Below are positions 1 through 5,629 of a stretch of 5,629 nt of DNA, one piece after another. How positions within the stretch are numbered: the stretch's first letter is position 1; every line of letters begins with the position of its first letter. The notes beneath the pieces were generated by a model. The model ran no database searches and was not told the origin of the DNA. It saw nothing but the letters and a program-made list of their open reading frames with translations. Source of the stretch: Elusimicrobiota bacterium (GTDB taxonomy: Bacteria > Elusimicrobiota > Elusimicrobia > Elusimicrobiales > Elusimicrobiaceae); assembly GCA_031271365.1 (NCBI GenBank), contig JAISVV010000172.1:1-5629 (forward strand). Direction: 5' to 3'. Made by a program: the position numbers and the translations under genes.

Positions 1-319
1 AGCGTTTTTGAAGGCTGTCTATAAGCGTTACGTTTGCCTTTGGCAGCGCCATGGCAACGCCAAAGCCGATATAGCCCGCGCCCGCGCCGAAATCCGCCAG
101 CGTAAAGGGGTTATCCGCCGCCAGCTTGTTTAATACGCCGGCTAAGGCCAAAGCGTCGCAGATATGCCTGTCCCACATCTCCTGCTTGGTTTGGGCGGCG
201 GTTAGGTTTAAATCGTCTTTTTTTTGCCAGATTAAATCCACATAAGCCTCCAGCGGAGCAAACTGCCCTTCGCTGAGGTTAAGGCCGCAGGCGGCTGTAA
301 AATCAGTTCTTTTGTTCAT
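1..319 (-). CDS. rsmG: 16S rRNA (guanine-527-N7)-methyltransferase RsmG (GidB), 5' half only
   Basis: The gene starts with ATG at 319 and runs off the left edge, leaving 106 complete codons of a family usually about 200-215 residues long. RsmG transfers a methyl group from S-adenosylmethionine to N7 of G527 in 16S rRNA, in the cytoplasm on the small-subunit RNA. Visible family marks are NLTA (38-41), the RHICD segment (51-55, usually RHI.DSL), the SAM-binding glycine loop [10 protein letters not shown] (76-85, usually D.GSGAGFPG) and the following acidic strand TLIDSLQKR (98-106). The SAM loop has A for S and YI for FP, which are mild deviations. The start overlaps the end of mnmG by 17 bases in another frame, so translational coupling is likely. 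The ribosome site is weak (CGGG just upstream of the ATG), and no better start exists. The mnmG–rsmG neighbourhood supports the call. The catalytic second half is not visible, so its integrity is unknown. Confidence 0.93.
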   Translation of the reverse strand, partial: MNKRTDFTAACGLNLSEGQFAPLEAYVDLIWQKKDDLNLTAAQTKQEMWDRHICDALALAGVLNKLAADNPFTLADFGAGAGYIGFGVAMALPKANVTLIDSLQKR

Positions 320-2057
320 TTTTCCCGCGCCTGTATTTTTCTATATTAACCAAAATAAGCTGCAAATCCGCCGGGGTTACGCCGGGTATGCGGCCCGCCT
401 GGCCTAAAGTTGCGGGCTTTATTTTGGCCAGTTTTTGCGCGCTTTCTATCAGGATACCTTTTACCGCGCTTGGGTCAAAGCCTTGGGGTATTATAACTTT
501 ATCGGCGTTTTGCAGGGCGCGGGCTTCTTTTAAATTGCGCTCTAAATAACCCGCGTATTTTTGTTGGATTTTGGCCGTGTTTTTGGCGTTTTGCAAAGAC
601 CACGGGGCCAAGGCGGCCTCGTCGATATCCGCGCCCTCTGCGGCTTTTTTATAATTTTCAAAAGCGGGTTTACAGCTTTGCGGCAGCGTGCCGTATTCAA
701 AGGCATAGGGCGTAAGGCGTAAATCCGCATTATCGGCGCGCAGTATTATCCTGTATTCCGCGCGGGAGGTAAACATCCTGTACGGCTCGTTTACGCCTTT
801 GGTTACAAGGTCGTCTATTAAAACGCCGATATAAGCCTCGTCGCGCCGTAAAATAAAAGGCGGCTGCCCGCGCGTTTTTAGCACGGCGTTAATGCCGGCC
901 ATAAGGCCCTGGCCGCCGGCCTCTTCGTAGCCGGTGGTGCCGTTTATCTGGCCCGCAAAAAACAAGCCGCCTACGCTTTTGACTTCCAAAGCGGGGGTTA
1001 AGTTGGCAGGGTCGGCGTAGTCGTATTCTATGGCGTAGCCGGGGCGTAAAATTTCGGCGTTTTCAAGGCCGGGCACGGATTTTAAAAGTTTATACTGCAC
1101 GTACTCCGGCATACTGGTGGAAAAGCCTTGTATATAATATTCGCGCGTGTTAAGGCCCTCGGGCTCTAAAAAAAGCGGGTGGCTTTTGTTGCCCGGGACC
1201 TTGACGGCCTTATCTTCTATAGACGGGCAATAGCGCGGGCCCACGGCTTTAATATTGCCCGCGTAAAGCGCGCTTTCTTTGGCGTGCTTCTCTAAAACGG
1301 CGGCGGTTTCTTCGGTGGTGCGCGCTATGTAGCAGGTTAAAAAATCTTTTTTTACCGGCTTGTTAAAGACGGACATCGGCTGGTACGGGCTGTCGCTTGG
1401 CTGCGGGGTAAACTTGCTAAAATCCACGCCGCGGCCGTTAATGCGCATGGGTGTGCCGGTTTTAAGGCGTTTTGTTTCCAGCCCCAGCTTGTTTAAACTT
1501 TTGGATAAAAACGCGCTGGCCCCGTCGCCGTACCTGCCGCCGTTTAACATCACCTGCCCGATATGCACAACGCCGTTTAAAAAAGTGCCCGGCGTAAGGA
1601 TAATTGTTTTGCCCAAATAGCGCGTTTGGCGCAAAGTATCTACGGCGGTAACGCGGCCGTTTTGCGTAACGATATCGGCGGCTTCGTCTTGCAGCAGATG
1701 TAAATTGGGCTGCTCTTCCAGATATTGTTTGTAGGTAAACTGGTAAATCTTTTTATCGCATTGCGCGCGGGGCGACCAGACGGCCTCGCCTTTGCCGGTG
1801 TTTAGCATGTGGTAATGCACGGCGCTTTCGTCGGTAATTTTGCCCATGGCGCCGCCTAAAGCGTCAATTTCGCGCACTATTTGGCCGTTGGCTATGCCGC
1901 CTATTGAAGGGTTGCAAGACATTTGGGCAATGGTATCGAGGTTTTGCGTTATAAGCAGCGTTTGCGCGCCCATTTTGGCGGCGATTAAAGCGGCCTCGCA
2001 GCCCGCGTGGCCCGCGCCGATAACGATAACGTCAAACTCTTTGCTATGCCTGTACAT
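303..2057 (-). CDS. mnmG: tRNA uridine-34 5-carboxymethylaminomethyl modification enzyme MnmG (GidA), FAD-dependent
   Basis: This 584-residue protein is a little shorter than the usual 620-630 residues. With MnmE it forms the cytoplasmic complex that adds aminomethyl or carboxymethylaminomethyl groups to C5 of the wobble uridine of certain tRNAs, using methylene-tetrahydrofolate, FAD and NADH. Visible motifs: the FAD dinucleotide loop GAGHAGCEA (14-22), SCNPSIGG (47-54), EIDALGG (63-69), [12 protein letters not shown] (92-103), GGRYGDGA (173-180), RYCPSIEDK (275-283), [13 protein letters not shown] (368-380), [14 protein letters not shown] (423-436), DNADLRLT (442-449) and the C-terminal [15 protein letters not shown] (551-565). 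The ATG at 2057 puts the FAD fold right at the N-terminus, as expected, and shares one base with the mnmE stop (TAATG), a hallmark of coupled translation. Two substitutions stand out: IANGQIV (55-61), where the family usually has an AKG or GKG lysine, and GKGEAV (88-93), where SKGPAV is usual. The stop is TGA. The call is secure. Confidence 0.98.
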   Translation of the reverse strand: MYRHSKEFDVIVIGAGHAGCEAALIAAKMGAQTLLITQNLDTIAQMSCNPSIGGIANGQIVREIDALGGAMGKITDESAVHYHMLNTGKGEAVWSPRAQCDKKIYQFTYKQYLEEQPNLHLLQDEAADIVTQNGRVTAVDTLRQTRYLGKTIILTPGTFLNGVVHIGQVMLNGGRYGDGASAFLSKSLNKLGLETKRLKTGTPMRINGRGVDFSKFTPQPSDSPYQPMSVFNKPVKKDFLTCYIARTTEETAAVLEKHAKESALYAGNIKAVGPRYCPSIEDKAVKVPGNKSHPLFLEPEGLNTREYYIQGFSTSMPEYVQYKLLKSVPGLENAEILRPGYAIEYDYADPANLTPALEVKSVGGLFFAGQINGTTGYEEAGGQGLMAGINAVLKTRGQPPFILRRDEAYIGVLIDDLVTKGVNEPYRMFTSRAEYRIILRADNADLRLTPYAFEYGTLPQSCKPAFENYKKAAEGADIDEAALAPWSLQNAKNTAKIQQKYAGYLERNLKEARALQNADKVIIPQGFDPSAVKGILIESAQKLAKIKPATLGQAGRIPGVTPADLQLILVNIEKYRRGKNEQKN

Positions 2058-3391
2058 TATTTACCCACGCAGAATTTGGAGAATATTACGTCTAAAATAT
2101 TGTCTGTGGTAACCTCGCCGATTAATTCTTTTAAAGCGCGCAGCGCGGCGCGCAGATGCTCGGCGGCGAGCTCTAAATTTTTCAGGTTTTCCCCCGCGCT
2201 TTTAAGTTCGCCCGCGGCTTTAATAAGCGCGTCGTAATGCGCGGCGGAGGTTATTAAAATATCGTCTTCCTGCAGGGCGGAAAGCTCGGTTACTTTTAAA
2301 ATTTCTTCTTTAAGCGCGTCTATGCCACGACCGGTTTTGGCCGATATCAGCAGGCCGTCTTTGAAGTTTTGCGGCAGTAAATCGGCTTTATTTATAACTT
2401 CTATAACTTTTTTGCCGCCGGCGGAGATTTCTTTTAAAAGCCGCTCCTGCAGGGCGCTGTCCTGCGCGTTGAGGTCTTTTACAAAAATTACGATGTCGGC
2501 GCTTTGCACCGCTTTTTTTGAGCGCGCCATGCCCTCCTTTTCCGCCGCGTCTAAAGCGTGCTCGCGTATGCCGGCGGTGTCGGTTAAAATTACGCTGTAG
2601 CCGCCGGCGTTGAAGGCGGCCTCTATGGTGTCGCGCGTGGTGCCGCTTTGCTCGCTTACAATAGCGCGCTCAAAGCCCAAAAGCGCGTTTAAAAGGCTGC
2701 TTTTGCCGCTGTTTGGCACGCCGGCAATGGCTGCTTTAACGCCGTCTTTTATAAGCCGCCCGCTGCAGAAGGTGGCGGCAAGTTTTTGCGCCTCTTCCAT
2801 TACGGCCGATAGGTTTTTTTGCGCGGCTTGCCCGTCCAGCGGCGGCATTTCTTCGTCGGTGTCGTCAAGGCGCACTTCTATCTGGGCTAAAAGTTCGCTT
2901 AGGCCTTCTTTTATGTGTTTGAATTTTTGCGATAGCTTGCCGTCCATGGCGTTCATTGCGGCTTTGTGGGCGGCTTTGTTTTTGCCGGCGATGATATCGG
3001 CCACGCCTTGCGCCTGCGTTAAATCCATTTTGCCGGCCATAAACGCGCGCATGGTAAACTCGCCCGCTTTGGCGGGCCGCACGCCGAGGGCGGATAGCAG
3101 CTCCAGCACGCGGGTTTTGATGTATGCGCTTGCGTGCAAAGTTATTTCCGCAACGTCTTGGCCGGTGTAGCTTTTTGGGGCGGCGTAGACAACCGCAACG
3201 GCCTGGTCCAAAACCTCCGCCCCGTCGTAAATTTTAACAAGCGTTGCGCGGCGGGCCTTAAAATTATCCTTGCGCGTAAGCCGCCTAAGCGCGTCCAAGG
3301 CCTGCGGCCCGCTGATACGCAGCAAAGCCACCGCCCCGCTGGAGGAGGCCGTGGCAAACGCGGCAATAGTATCGCGGCTGAAAATGAACAT
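2057..3391 (-). CDS. mnmE: tRNA modification GTPase MnmE (TrmE)
   Basis: This 444-residue protein matches the family length (about 450). MnmE is a potassium-activated GTPase that dimerises, binds a folate derivative and, with MnmG, modifies C5 of wobble U34 in tRNA. Domains in order: the N-terminal folate-binding domain (1-118; DTIAAFATA at 7-15, RISGP at 25-29, [19 protein letters not shown] at 110-128), a helical domain split around the G domain, and the G domain (about 218-370). The G domain has G1 GVPNSGKSS (224-232), G2 TTRD (251-254), G3 DTAG (271-274), G4 NKAD (334-337) and G5 SAKTG (350-354). The helical C-terminus ends in the diagnostic FCVGK (440-444, usually FCIGK). All GTPase motifs and the C-terminal cysteine are present. 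In the folate domain the usually conserved HGG after the E-I-x-x stretch reads HAS (86-88). The ATG places DTIAA at residue 7, as in homologues. No Shine-Dalgarno sequence is visible. It is the first gene of the mnmE–mnmG–rsmG operon, and its stop overlaps the mnmG start by one base. Confidence 0.98.
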   Translation of the reverse strand: MFIFSRDTIAAFATASSSGAVALLRISGPQALDALRRLTRKDNFKARRATLVKIYDGAEVLDQAVAVVYAAPKSYTGQDVAEITLHASAYIKTRVLELLSALGVRPAKAGEFTMRAFMAGKMDLTQAQGVADIIAGKNKAAHKAAMNAMDGKLSQKFKHIKEGLSELLAQIEVRLDDTDEEMPPLDGQAAQKNLSAVMEEAQKLAATFCSGRLIKDGVKAAIAGVPNSGKSSLLNALLGFERAIVSEQSGTTRDTIEAAFNAGGYSVILTDTAGIREHALDAAEKEGMARSKKAVQSADIVIFVKDLNAQDSALQERLLKEISAGGKKVIEVINKADLLPQNFKDGLLISAKTGRGIDALKEEILKVTELSALQEDDILITSAAHYDALIKAAGELKSAGENLKNLELAAEHLRAALRALKELIGEVTTDNILDVIFSKFCVGK

Positions 3392-3399
3392 TGCTATAT

Positions 3400-3428
3400 T
3401 TTATCATTTCGCGCGCGCGCAAGCACAA
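3400..3428 (-). promoter_or_regulatory. possible mnmE operon promoter with a CG-repeat spacer
   Basis: After the stem-loop that follows the pilin gene, mnmE needs its own promoter, and the spacer 3392-3461 is the only place for it. The best fit I can see is TTGTGC (3423-3428) as the -35 and GATAAA (3400-3405) as the -10, 17 bases apart; the overlapping TAAAAT (3398-3403) matches the -10 consensus better but at 19 bases. The spacer contains an uninterrupted alternating CG run (3410-3420). Either -10 lies so close to the ATG at 3391 that the transcript would start almost at the start codon. The -35 match is poor, so the assignment is tentative. Confidence 0.3.
3410..3420. repeat. alternating CG dinucleotide tract
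   Basis: An 11-base uninterrupted CGCGCGCGCGC run lies 19-29 bases upstream of the mnmE start codon. Such tracts can adopt left-handed Z-DNA under negative supercoiling and can change length by slippage. Here it sits inside the predicted promoter spacer. The tract is certain; any function is inference. Confidence 0.8.
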
Positions 3429-3461
3429 ATTTAAGGGCACGGAAGTACAAAATACCTGACG

Positions 3462-3505
3462 GCAAAACGGGCCCGCCCCAAAAGAGGGACGCAGGCCCGT
3501 TTCGC
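3462..3505 (-). terminator. stem-loop after the pilin gene, probable terminator
   Basis: The inverted repeat AAACGGGCC (minus-strand reading, 3494-3502) pairs with GGCCCGTTT (3465-3473). It extends outward by a GU pair and two GC pairs to 3462-3505. Inside, CGTCCC and GGGGCG form a second helix closed by a TCTTTT loop, with a two-base bulge between the helices. It begins about 20 bases after the pilin stop codon at 3526. The T-run on the minus strand is only four bases and is partly used in the stem, so termination may be leaky or need a factor. It separates the pilin unit from mnmE. Confidence 0.6.
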
Positions 3506-3525
3506 TGCCGCAACGGCTTTTTTAC

Positions 3526-4101
3526 TTAAAGTTTGTAATAATCAAAAGAGGCGCTGCCGCTGTTTATAAGCGTGCCGCCCAAAGCGGCGCAAGCCCTGTT
3601 TGTGCCCTTGCCTTCGGCGCAATATAAACCCTTCGGGGTGTAGCCGCTTCCATTCCCCGGGATAATAGCGTTTATCCCGCCAAAGGCCTGCGAGCCGCAA
3701 ACAGTAAGGCCGGCGCAATATACTACGGACACTATTTTTTGCGGGTCTTCTTCCGTAAAATAACCTTCGCTGTACGAAAGGCCTACGCCGATATTTTTAT
3801 TGCCTTGGGAATAATAAAAAATCGGTATCAGCTAAAACTCGCCTAGTCTTTTATATTGCCAATGACCGGGGGCTGTTTCGCTTACGACAAAGTCGGAAGG
3901 CGCTTTGTTTAGACTGCTGACATGCCCGTTGACAAGTTCATAGTGCTCCCGGGCTTCCCCAAGCGCTTTTACCAAAATCACCATCTCCGTATATTTTGCT
4001 TTTGTAACGGCTTTTCGGTACAGCGGCAAGGCAACGGCTGTCAATACTGCAATAATTATAACCACTACAAGCAATTCTATTAAGGTGAAGCCTTTTTTCA
4101 T
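3526..4101 (-). pseudogene. type IV pilin-like (PilE/PulG-type) gene interrupted by one in-frame TAG
   Basis: The ATG at 4101 opens a prepilin with the class III leader MKKG, cleavage expected before F5, and mature residues FTLIE with the required Glu at mature +5. A hydrophobic helix LLVVVIIIAVLTAVALPLY follows (residues 10-28), as in major pilins and pseudopilins that a prepilin peptidase processes at the inner membrane. A TAG at 3832-3834 stops translation after residue 89 (...RLGEF). The same frame then stays open for 101 codons, from LIPIFYYSQG to SASFDYYKL, and ends with TAA at 3526-3528. The tail has four cysteines (VVYCAGLTVCG, LYCAEG, RACAALGG) that could form disulphides, and it looks like the globular part of the same pilin. 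Read through, the product would be about 190 residues, a normal pilin size. A TCAGGG ribosome site lies 8 bases before the ATG. The gene stands alone between two terminators, with no assembly genes nearby. Alternatives to a pseudogene are stop-codon readthrough, a sequencing error, or a short but functional 89-residue product. Confidence 0.85.
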
Positions 4102-4109
4102 AGTTAAAA

Positions 4110-4115
4110 CCCTGA
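4110..4115 (-). promoter_or_regulatory. ribosome binding site of the pilin gene
   Basis: TCAGGG on the minus strand ends 8 bases before the ATG at 4101. It is a partial Shine-Dalgarno match at a normal distance and supports this start, which also gives the canonical MKKG leader. Confidence 0.5.
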
Positions 4116-4152
4116 CAAAAGTTAAATTTATTGTTACATCTTATCTTTTTTA

Positions 4153-4168
4153 ATTATACATAATTATA
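4153..4168 (-). promoter_or_regulatory. tandem -10 boxes of the pilin promoter
   Basis: Two perfect TATAAT hexamers on the minus strand (4163-4168 and 4153-4158) are spaced one helical turn apart (10 bases) in an AT-rich stretch 52-67 bases before the pilin ATG. No convincing TTGACA lies 16-18 bases upstream of either, so the promoter may depend on an activator or use an atypical -35. The resulting leader would be roughly 45-55 bases and contains the TCAGGG ribosome site. Confidence 0.5.
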
Positions 4169-4321
4169 CCTTTTTTTGCACCAGCCCGACGGCGTTTATA
4201 AATCCAAGCGGACCGAGTAACCCGGTACACTGGTCCATTCGGGGTACTAGTTTTTGCTGCGGCTGCGACGTGGCAGGCGCCTGTTTATTGGTGAAATTTT
4301 TATAGAATGGTCAGCAGATGC

Positions 4322-4364
4322 AAAAAGGCCGCTTTCCCGGTAAAAGAGGGAAAGCGGCCTTTTT
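4322..4364 (-). terminator. strong intrinsic terminator after jag
   Basis: A perfect 17-base inverted repeat has arms 4348-4364 and 4322-4338 and a 9-base loop. Its core is AAAGGCCGCTTTCCC with its exact complement. On the minus strand the GC-rich stem is followed by TTTTT, about 20 bases after the jag stop codon at 4384. Because the stem is flanked by A-run and T-run on both sides, it would also work on plus-strand transcripts, although no plus-strand gene is seen. It should end the upstream jag transcript, so the pilin and mnmE genes need their own promoters. Confidence 0.92.
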
Positions 4365-4383
4365 TAAACTTTTGGCGGCGGAT

Positions 4384-5629
4384 TTATTTGGTTTCTTCCG
4401 CGGTCGGCTGAGGGGCCGAAGTATCGGCCACATCGTTGCAGCCGGCGCTTTCAGCCGTAAGCACGCAGCTTTCGCCGGCGTTATCGGCGCTTATTGCATT
4501 GCTTTTGTCTTCGCTGTCTGCGGAGTTTAGGGGCGCGGCGGTGTTTGCCGCCTCCTGCGATAGGGTTGATACCGCGCAGCTTTCGGGCGTTTCTTTAACT
4601 TCCGGCGCGGGCTGGTTTTGGGCCTCCTGCGCTAAAGTTTCGGCCTGCGTGTCGGCCTCGCCTATGGGGCAGGCGGCGCTTTCGGCGGTTAAAACGCAGT
4701 CTGCGTTGTCGGCGGCGGGGGCCTCGGCGGTTTTAGCCGTTTTCGGCTGCGCTTTAAGCACTACTTTGCGCCATTTACCCTCGCCCTCGGAGATGGTGCT
4801 CACGTCCATATCTTCGGCAAAGAAGCGGTGGATATAGCGCCTCATCTGCGCGGGCATCGGGCGGAAGCGGTAAGGGCGTTTGGTGCGCTTTAGCATGCCG
4901 GCGGCGCGGTCTATTTCTTTATTAATTTTATCTTCCAGCTTGCGCCAGTAGTTTTGGGTGTCGGCCATTACGGAGATGGGGTTTTCAAAATTGCGGCTTA
5001 TGATAAGCGTGATTAAATATTGTATGCTCTCCAGCGTTTTGCCTTCTTTGCCGATAACTACGGCCGGGTGGTCGCAGTCAAAGGTAAGTATAATGCGCTG
5101 CTGTTTGCCGTCCCACCAGACATTAAGGTTTTCCGTGCAGACGCCCATATTTTTTAACATTTGCTTAAGCGTTTCTTTGGCTTGGGCCATGGGCTCTTTC
5201 ATATTATCCGGCACGACGGCGTTTTGTATCTCTGAAGAGGGCAGCTTTTGCGCCTCGTTTTCCTTAGGCTCGCGGGGCTCTGCGCTTCTGGCGCGGGCAG
5301 GCTTTTCGCCGCGCGCGGGGCGGCCGCGTTTTGCGCCGCCTGCTGATTTGCGTTCCCCCCTTTCGCCGCGTCTTCCGCCGGAAGTTTTGCGCTCGCGGCC
5401 CATGGGGGCGTAGGGTGATTCTTCTTTGCGTTTGCGCGGCTCGCTGTGCTCGGAGTCCCACTTCTTCTCCACGCTGCGCACTATGGCCGGTTTGCCGCCT
5501 ATGCCTAAAAACCCGGGTTTTTCTTCCTGCAGGACGGTTACTTCCACCTGGTCTCTGCGGCGGCCCAGTTCGTTCAGGCCGCGGATAATGGCTGTTGCTA
5601 CGTCTTTGCCTTGAGATGTAATTTCTTTT
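4384..5629 (-). CDS. jag: RNA-binding protein Jag/KhpB (Jag-N, KH and R3H domains), 5' end missing
   Basis: The reading frame is open to the right edge (first full codon at 5628), giving 414 residues and a TAA stop at 4384-4386. An internal GTG at 5547 is not the start, because the residues before it belong to the Jag-N domain. Domains by visible numbering: Jag-N (about 1-54, with EEKPGFLGIGGKPA at 35-48); a strongly basic Gly/Arg linker (about 60-120); a KH domain (about 160-240) with the GKEG loop at 193-196, followed by KTLESIQYL; an R3H domain (about 256-293) with RRYIH (263-267) and SEGEGKWRKVV (280-290). An acidic, Ala-, Glu- and Cys-containing tail (294-414) has no arginine. KhpB proteins bind RNA and, in firmicutes, influence cell division and envelope growth; the gene commonly follows yidC. 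Typical homologues end soon after R3H, so the 120-residue tail is unusual. It contains a duplicated CVLTAESAxC motif. A strong terminator follows. Confidence 0.93.
   Translation of the reverse strand, partial: KEITSQGKDVATAIIRGLNELGRRRDQVEVTVLQEEKPGFLGIGGKPAIVRSVEKKWDSEHSEPRKRKEESPYAPMGRERKTSGGRRGERGERKSAGGAKRGRPARGEKPARARSAEPREPKENEAQKLPSSEIQNAVVPDNMKEPMAQAKETLKQMLKNMGVCTENLNVWWDGKQQRIILTFDCDHPAVVIGKEGKTLESIQYLITLIISRNFENPISVMADTQNYWRKLEDKINKEIDRAAGMLKRTKRPYRFRPMPAQMRRYIHRFFAEDMDVSTISEGEGKWRKVVLKAQPKTAKTAEAPAADNADCVLTAESAACPIGEADTQAETLAQEAQNQPAPEVKETPESCAVSTLSQEAANTAAPLNSADSEDKSNAISADNAGESCVLTAESAGCNDVADTSAPQPTAEETK
4420..4713 (-). repeat. duplicated Cys-motif in the Jag C-terminal tail
   Basis: Two protein repeats of the form ADNA–(1-3 residues)–CVLTAESAxC–(3-4 residues)–ADT lie at 4648-4713 and 4420-4488 within jag. 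The ten-codon cores (4669-4698 and 4438-4467) differ at five codons. Four of these are synonymous (GTT/GTG, TTA/CTT, ACC/ACG, GCC/GCT) and one changes Ala to Gly. A possible third, degenerate copy is ESCAVSTLSQEA around 4576. The function is unknown. Confidence 0.8.

Larger units (their letters stand above)
4102..4321. other. spacer upstream of the pilin gene
   Basis: This stretch between the jag terminator and the pilin start holds the tandem -10 boxes. It also holds an imperfect hairpin at 4210-4236 (GGACC/GGTCC arms plus an inner AGT/ACT helix past one bulged base) and a 10-base palindrome CAGGCGCCTG at 4274-4283. A minus-strand frame is open from about 4308 to a TAA at 4164-4166; within it, an ATG at 4238 would give 24 residues. 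I recognise no RNA gene or mobile element here. Confidence 0.5.

Noticed and set aside
2610..3170. Plus-strand open frame of 186 codons opposite mnmE
   Set aside because: It lies wholly antisense to a clear MnmE with all motifs. Its Ser/Ala/Leu-rich composition mirrors the codon bias of the opposite strand. No ribosome site or recognisable domain is seen.
3526..3732. Separate small gene starting at GTG 3732 downstream of the pilin
   Set aside because: It is in the same frame as the pilin and the frame is open from the TAG at 3832. The GTG is simply a Val codon with no ribosome site, so this is the pilin C-terminus.
4195..4260. tRNA-like or structured RNA in the pilin upstream spacer
   Set aside because: Only an imperfect 8-9 bp hairpin is present. 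No acceptor stem, anticodon arm or standard T-loop could be fitted.
4274..4283. 10-base palindrome CAGGCGCCTG as an operator
   Set aside because: The palindrome is real but does not extend. It sits more than 100 bases upstream of the -10 boxes and has no second copy in the spacer, so it is not supported as a site.
4436..5413. Plus-strand open frames opposite jag (4436-4837 and 4958-5413)
   Set aside because: They are antisense to the KH/R3H domains and tail of jag, are low complexity, and show no family motif.
4384..5547. GTG at 5547 as the jag start
   Set aside because: The 27 upstream in-frame codons encode the first half of the Jag-N domain (KEITSQGKDV...), so the true start is beyond the right edge.

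Overview
The window reads almost entirely on the minus strand and shows the conserved chromosomal block jag/khpB – mnmE – mnmG – rsmG, which in many bacteria follows rpmH–rnpA–yidC near the replication origin. Both ends are cut: jag lacks its first codons at the right edge (position 5629) and rsmG lacks about its second half at the left edge (position 1). The order of transcription is right to left.

The unusual part is the 992-bp gap between jag (stop at 4384) and mnmE (start at 3391). A strong intrinsic terminator lies just after jag. It is followed by an AT-rich promoter-like stretch with two perfect TATAAT boxes. A type IV pilin-like gene (4101 to 3526) comes next, with a classic class III prepilin signal (MKKG^FTLIE), and then a second stem-loop. 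The pilin frame is interrupted by one in-frame TAG after codon 89. The remaining 101 codons continue in the same frame to a TAA and look like a genuine cysteine-containing pilin C-terminus.

The single, scattered pilin gene with its own promoter and terminator, its signal sequence and C-terminal style (LGGTLINSG...YYKL) resemble the many stand-alone PilE/PulG-like pilins I recall from Elusimicrobiota (Elusimicrobium and gut relatives). The mixed base composition (GC-rich genes, AT-rich spacers) does not contradict this. The assignment is an inference of moderate confidence.

Functionally, mnmE, mnmG and rsmG form a tightly overlapping RNA-modification operon. MnmE (GTPase) and MnmG (FAD protein) together install the (carboxymethyl)aminomethyl group on U34 of tRNAs, and RsmG methylates G527 of 16S rRNA. 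Jag/KhpB is an RNA-binding KH–R3H protein. Here it carries an unusually long basic linker and an acidic C-terminal tail with a duplicated CVLTAESAxC motif. No RNA gene, CRISPR array, insertion sequence or plus-strand gene is supported.
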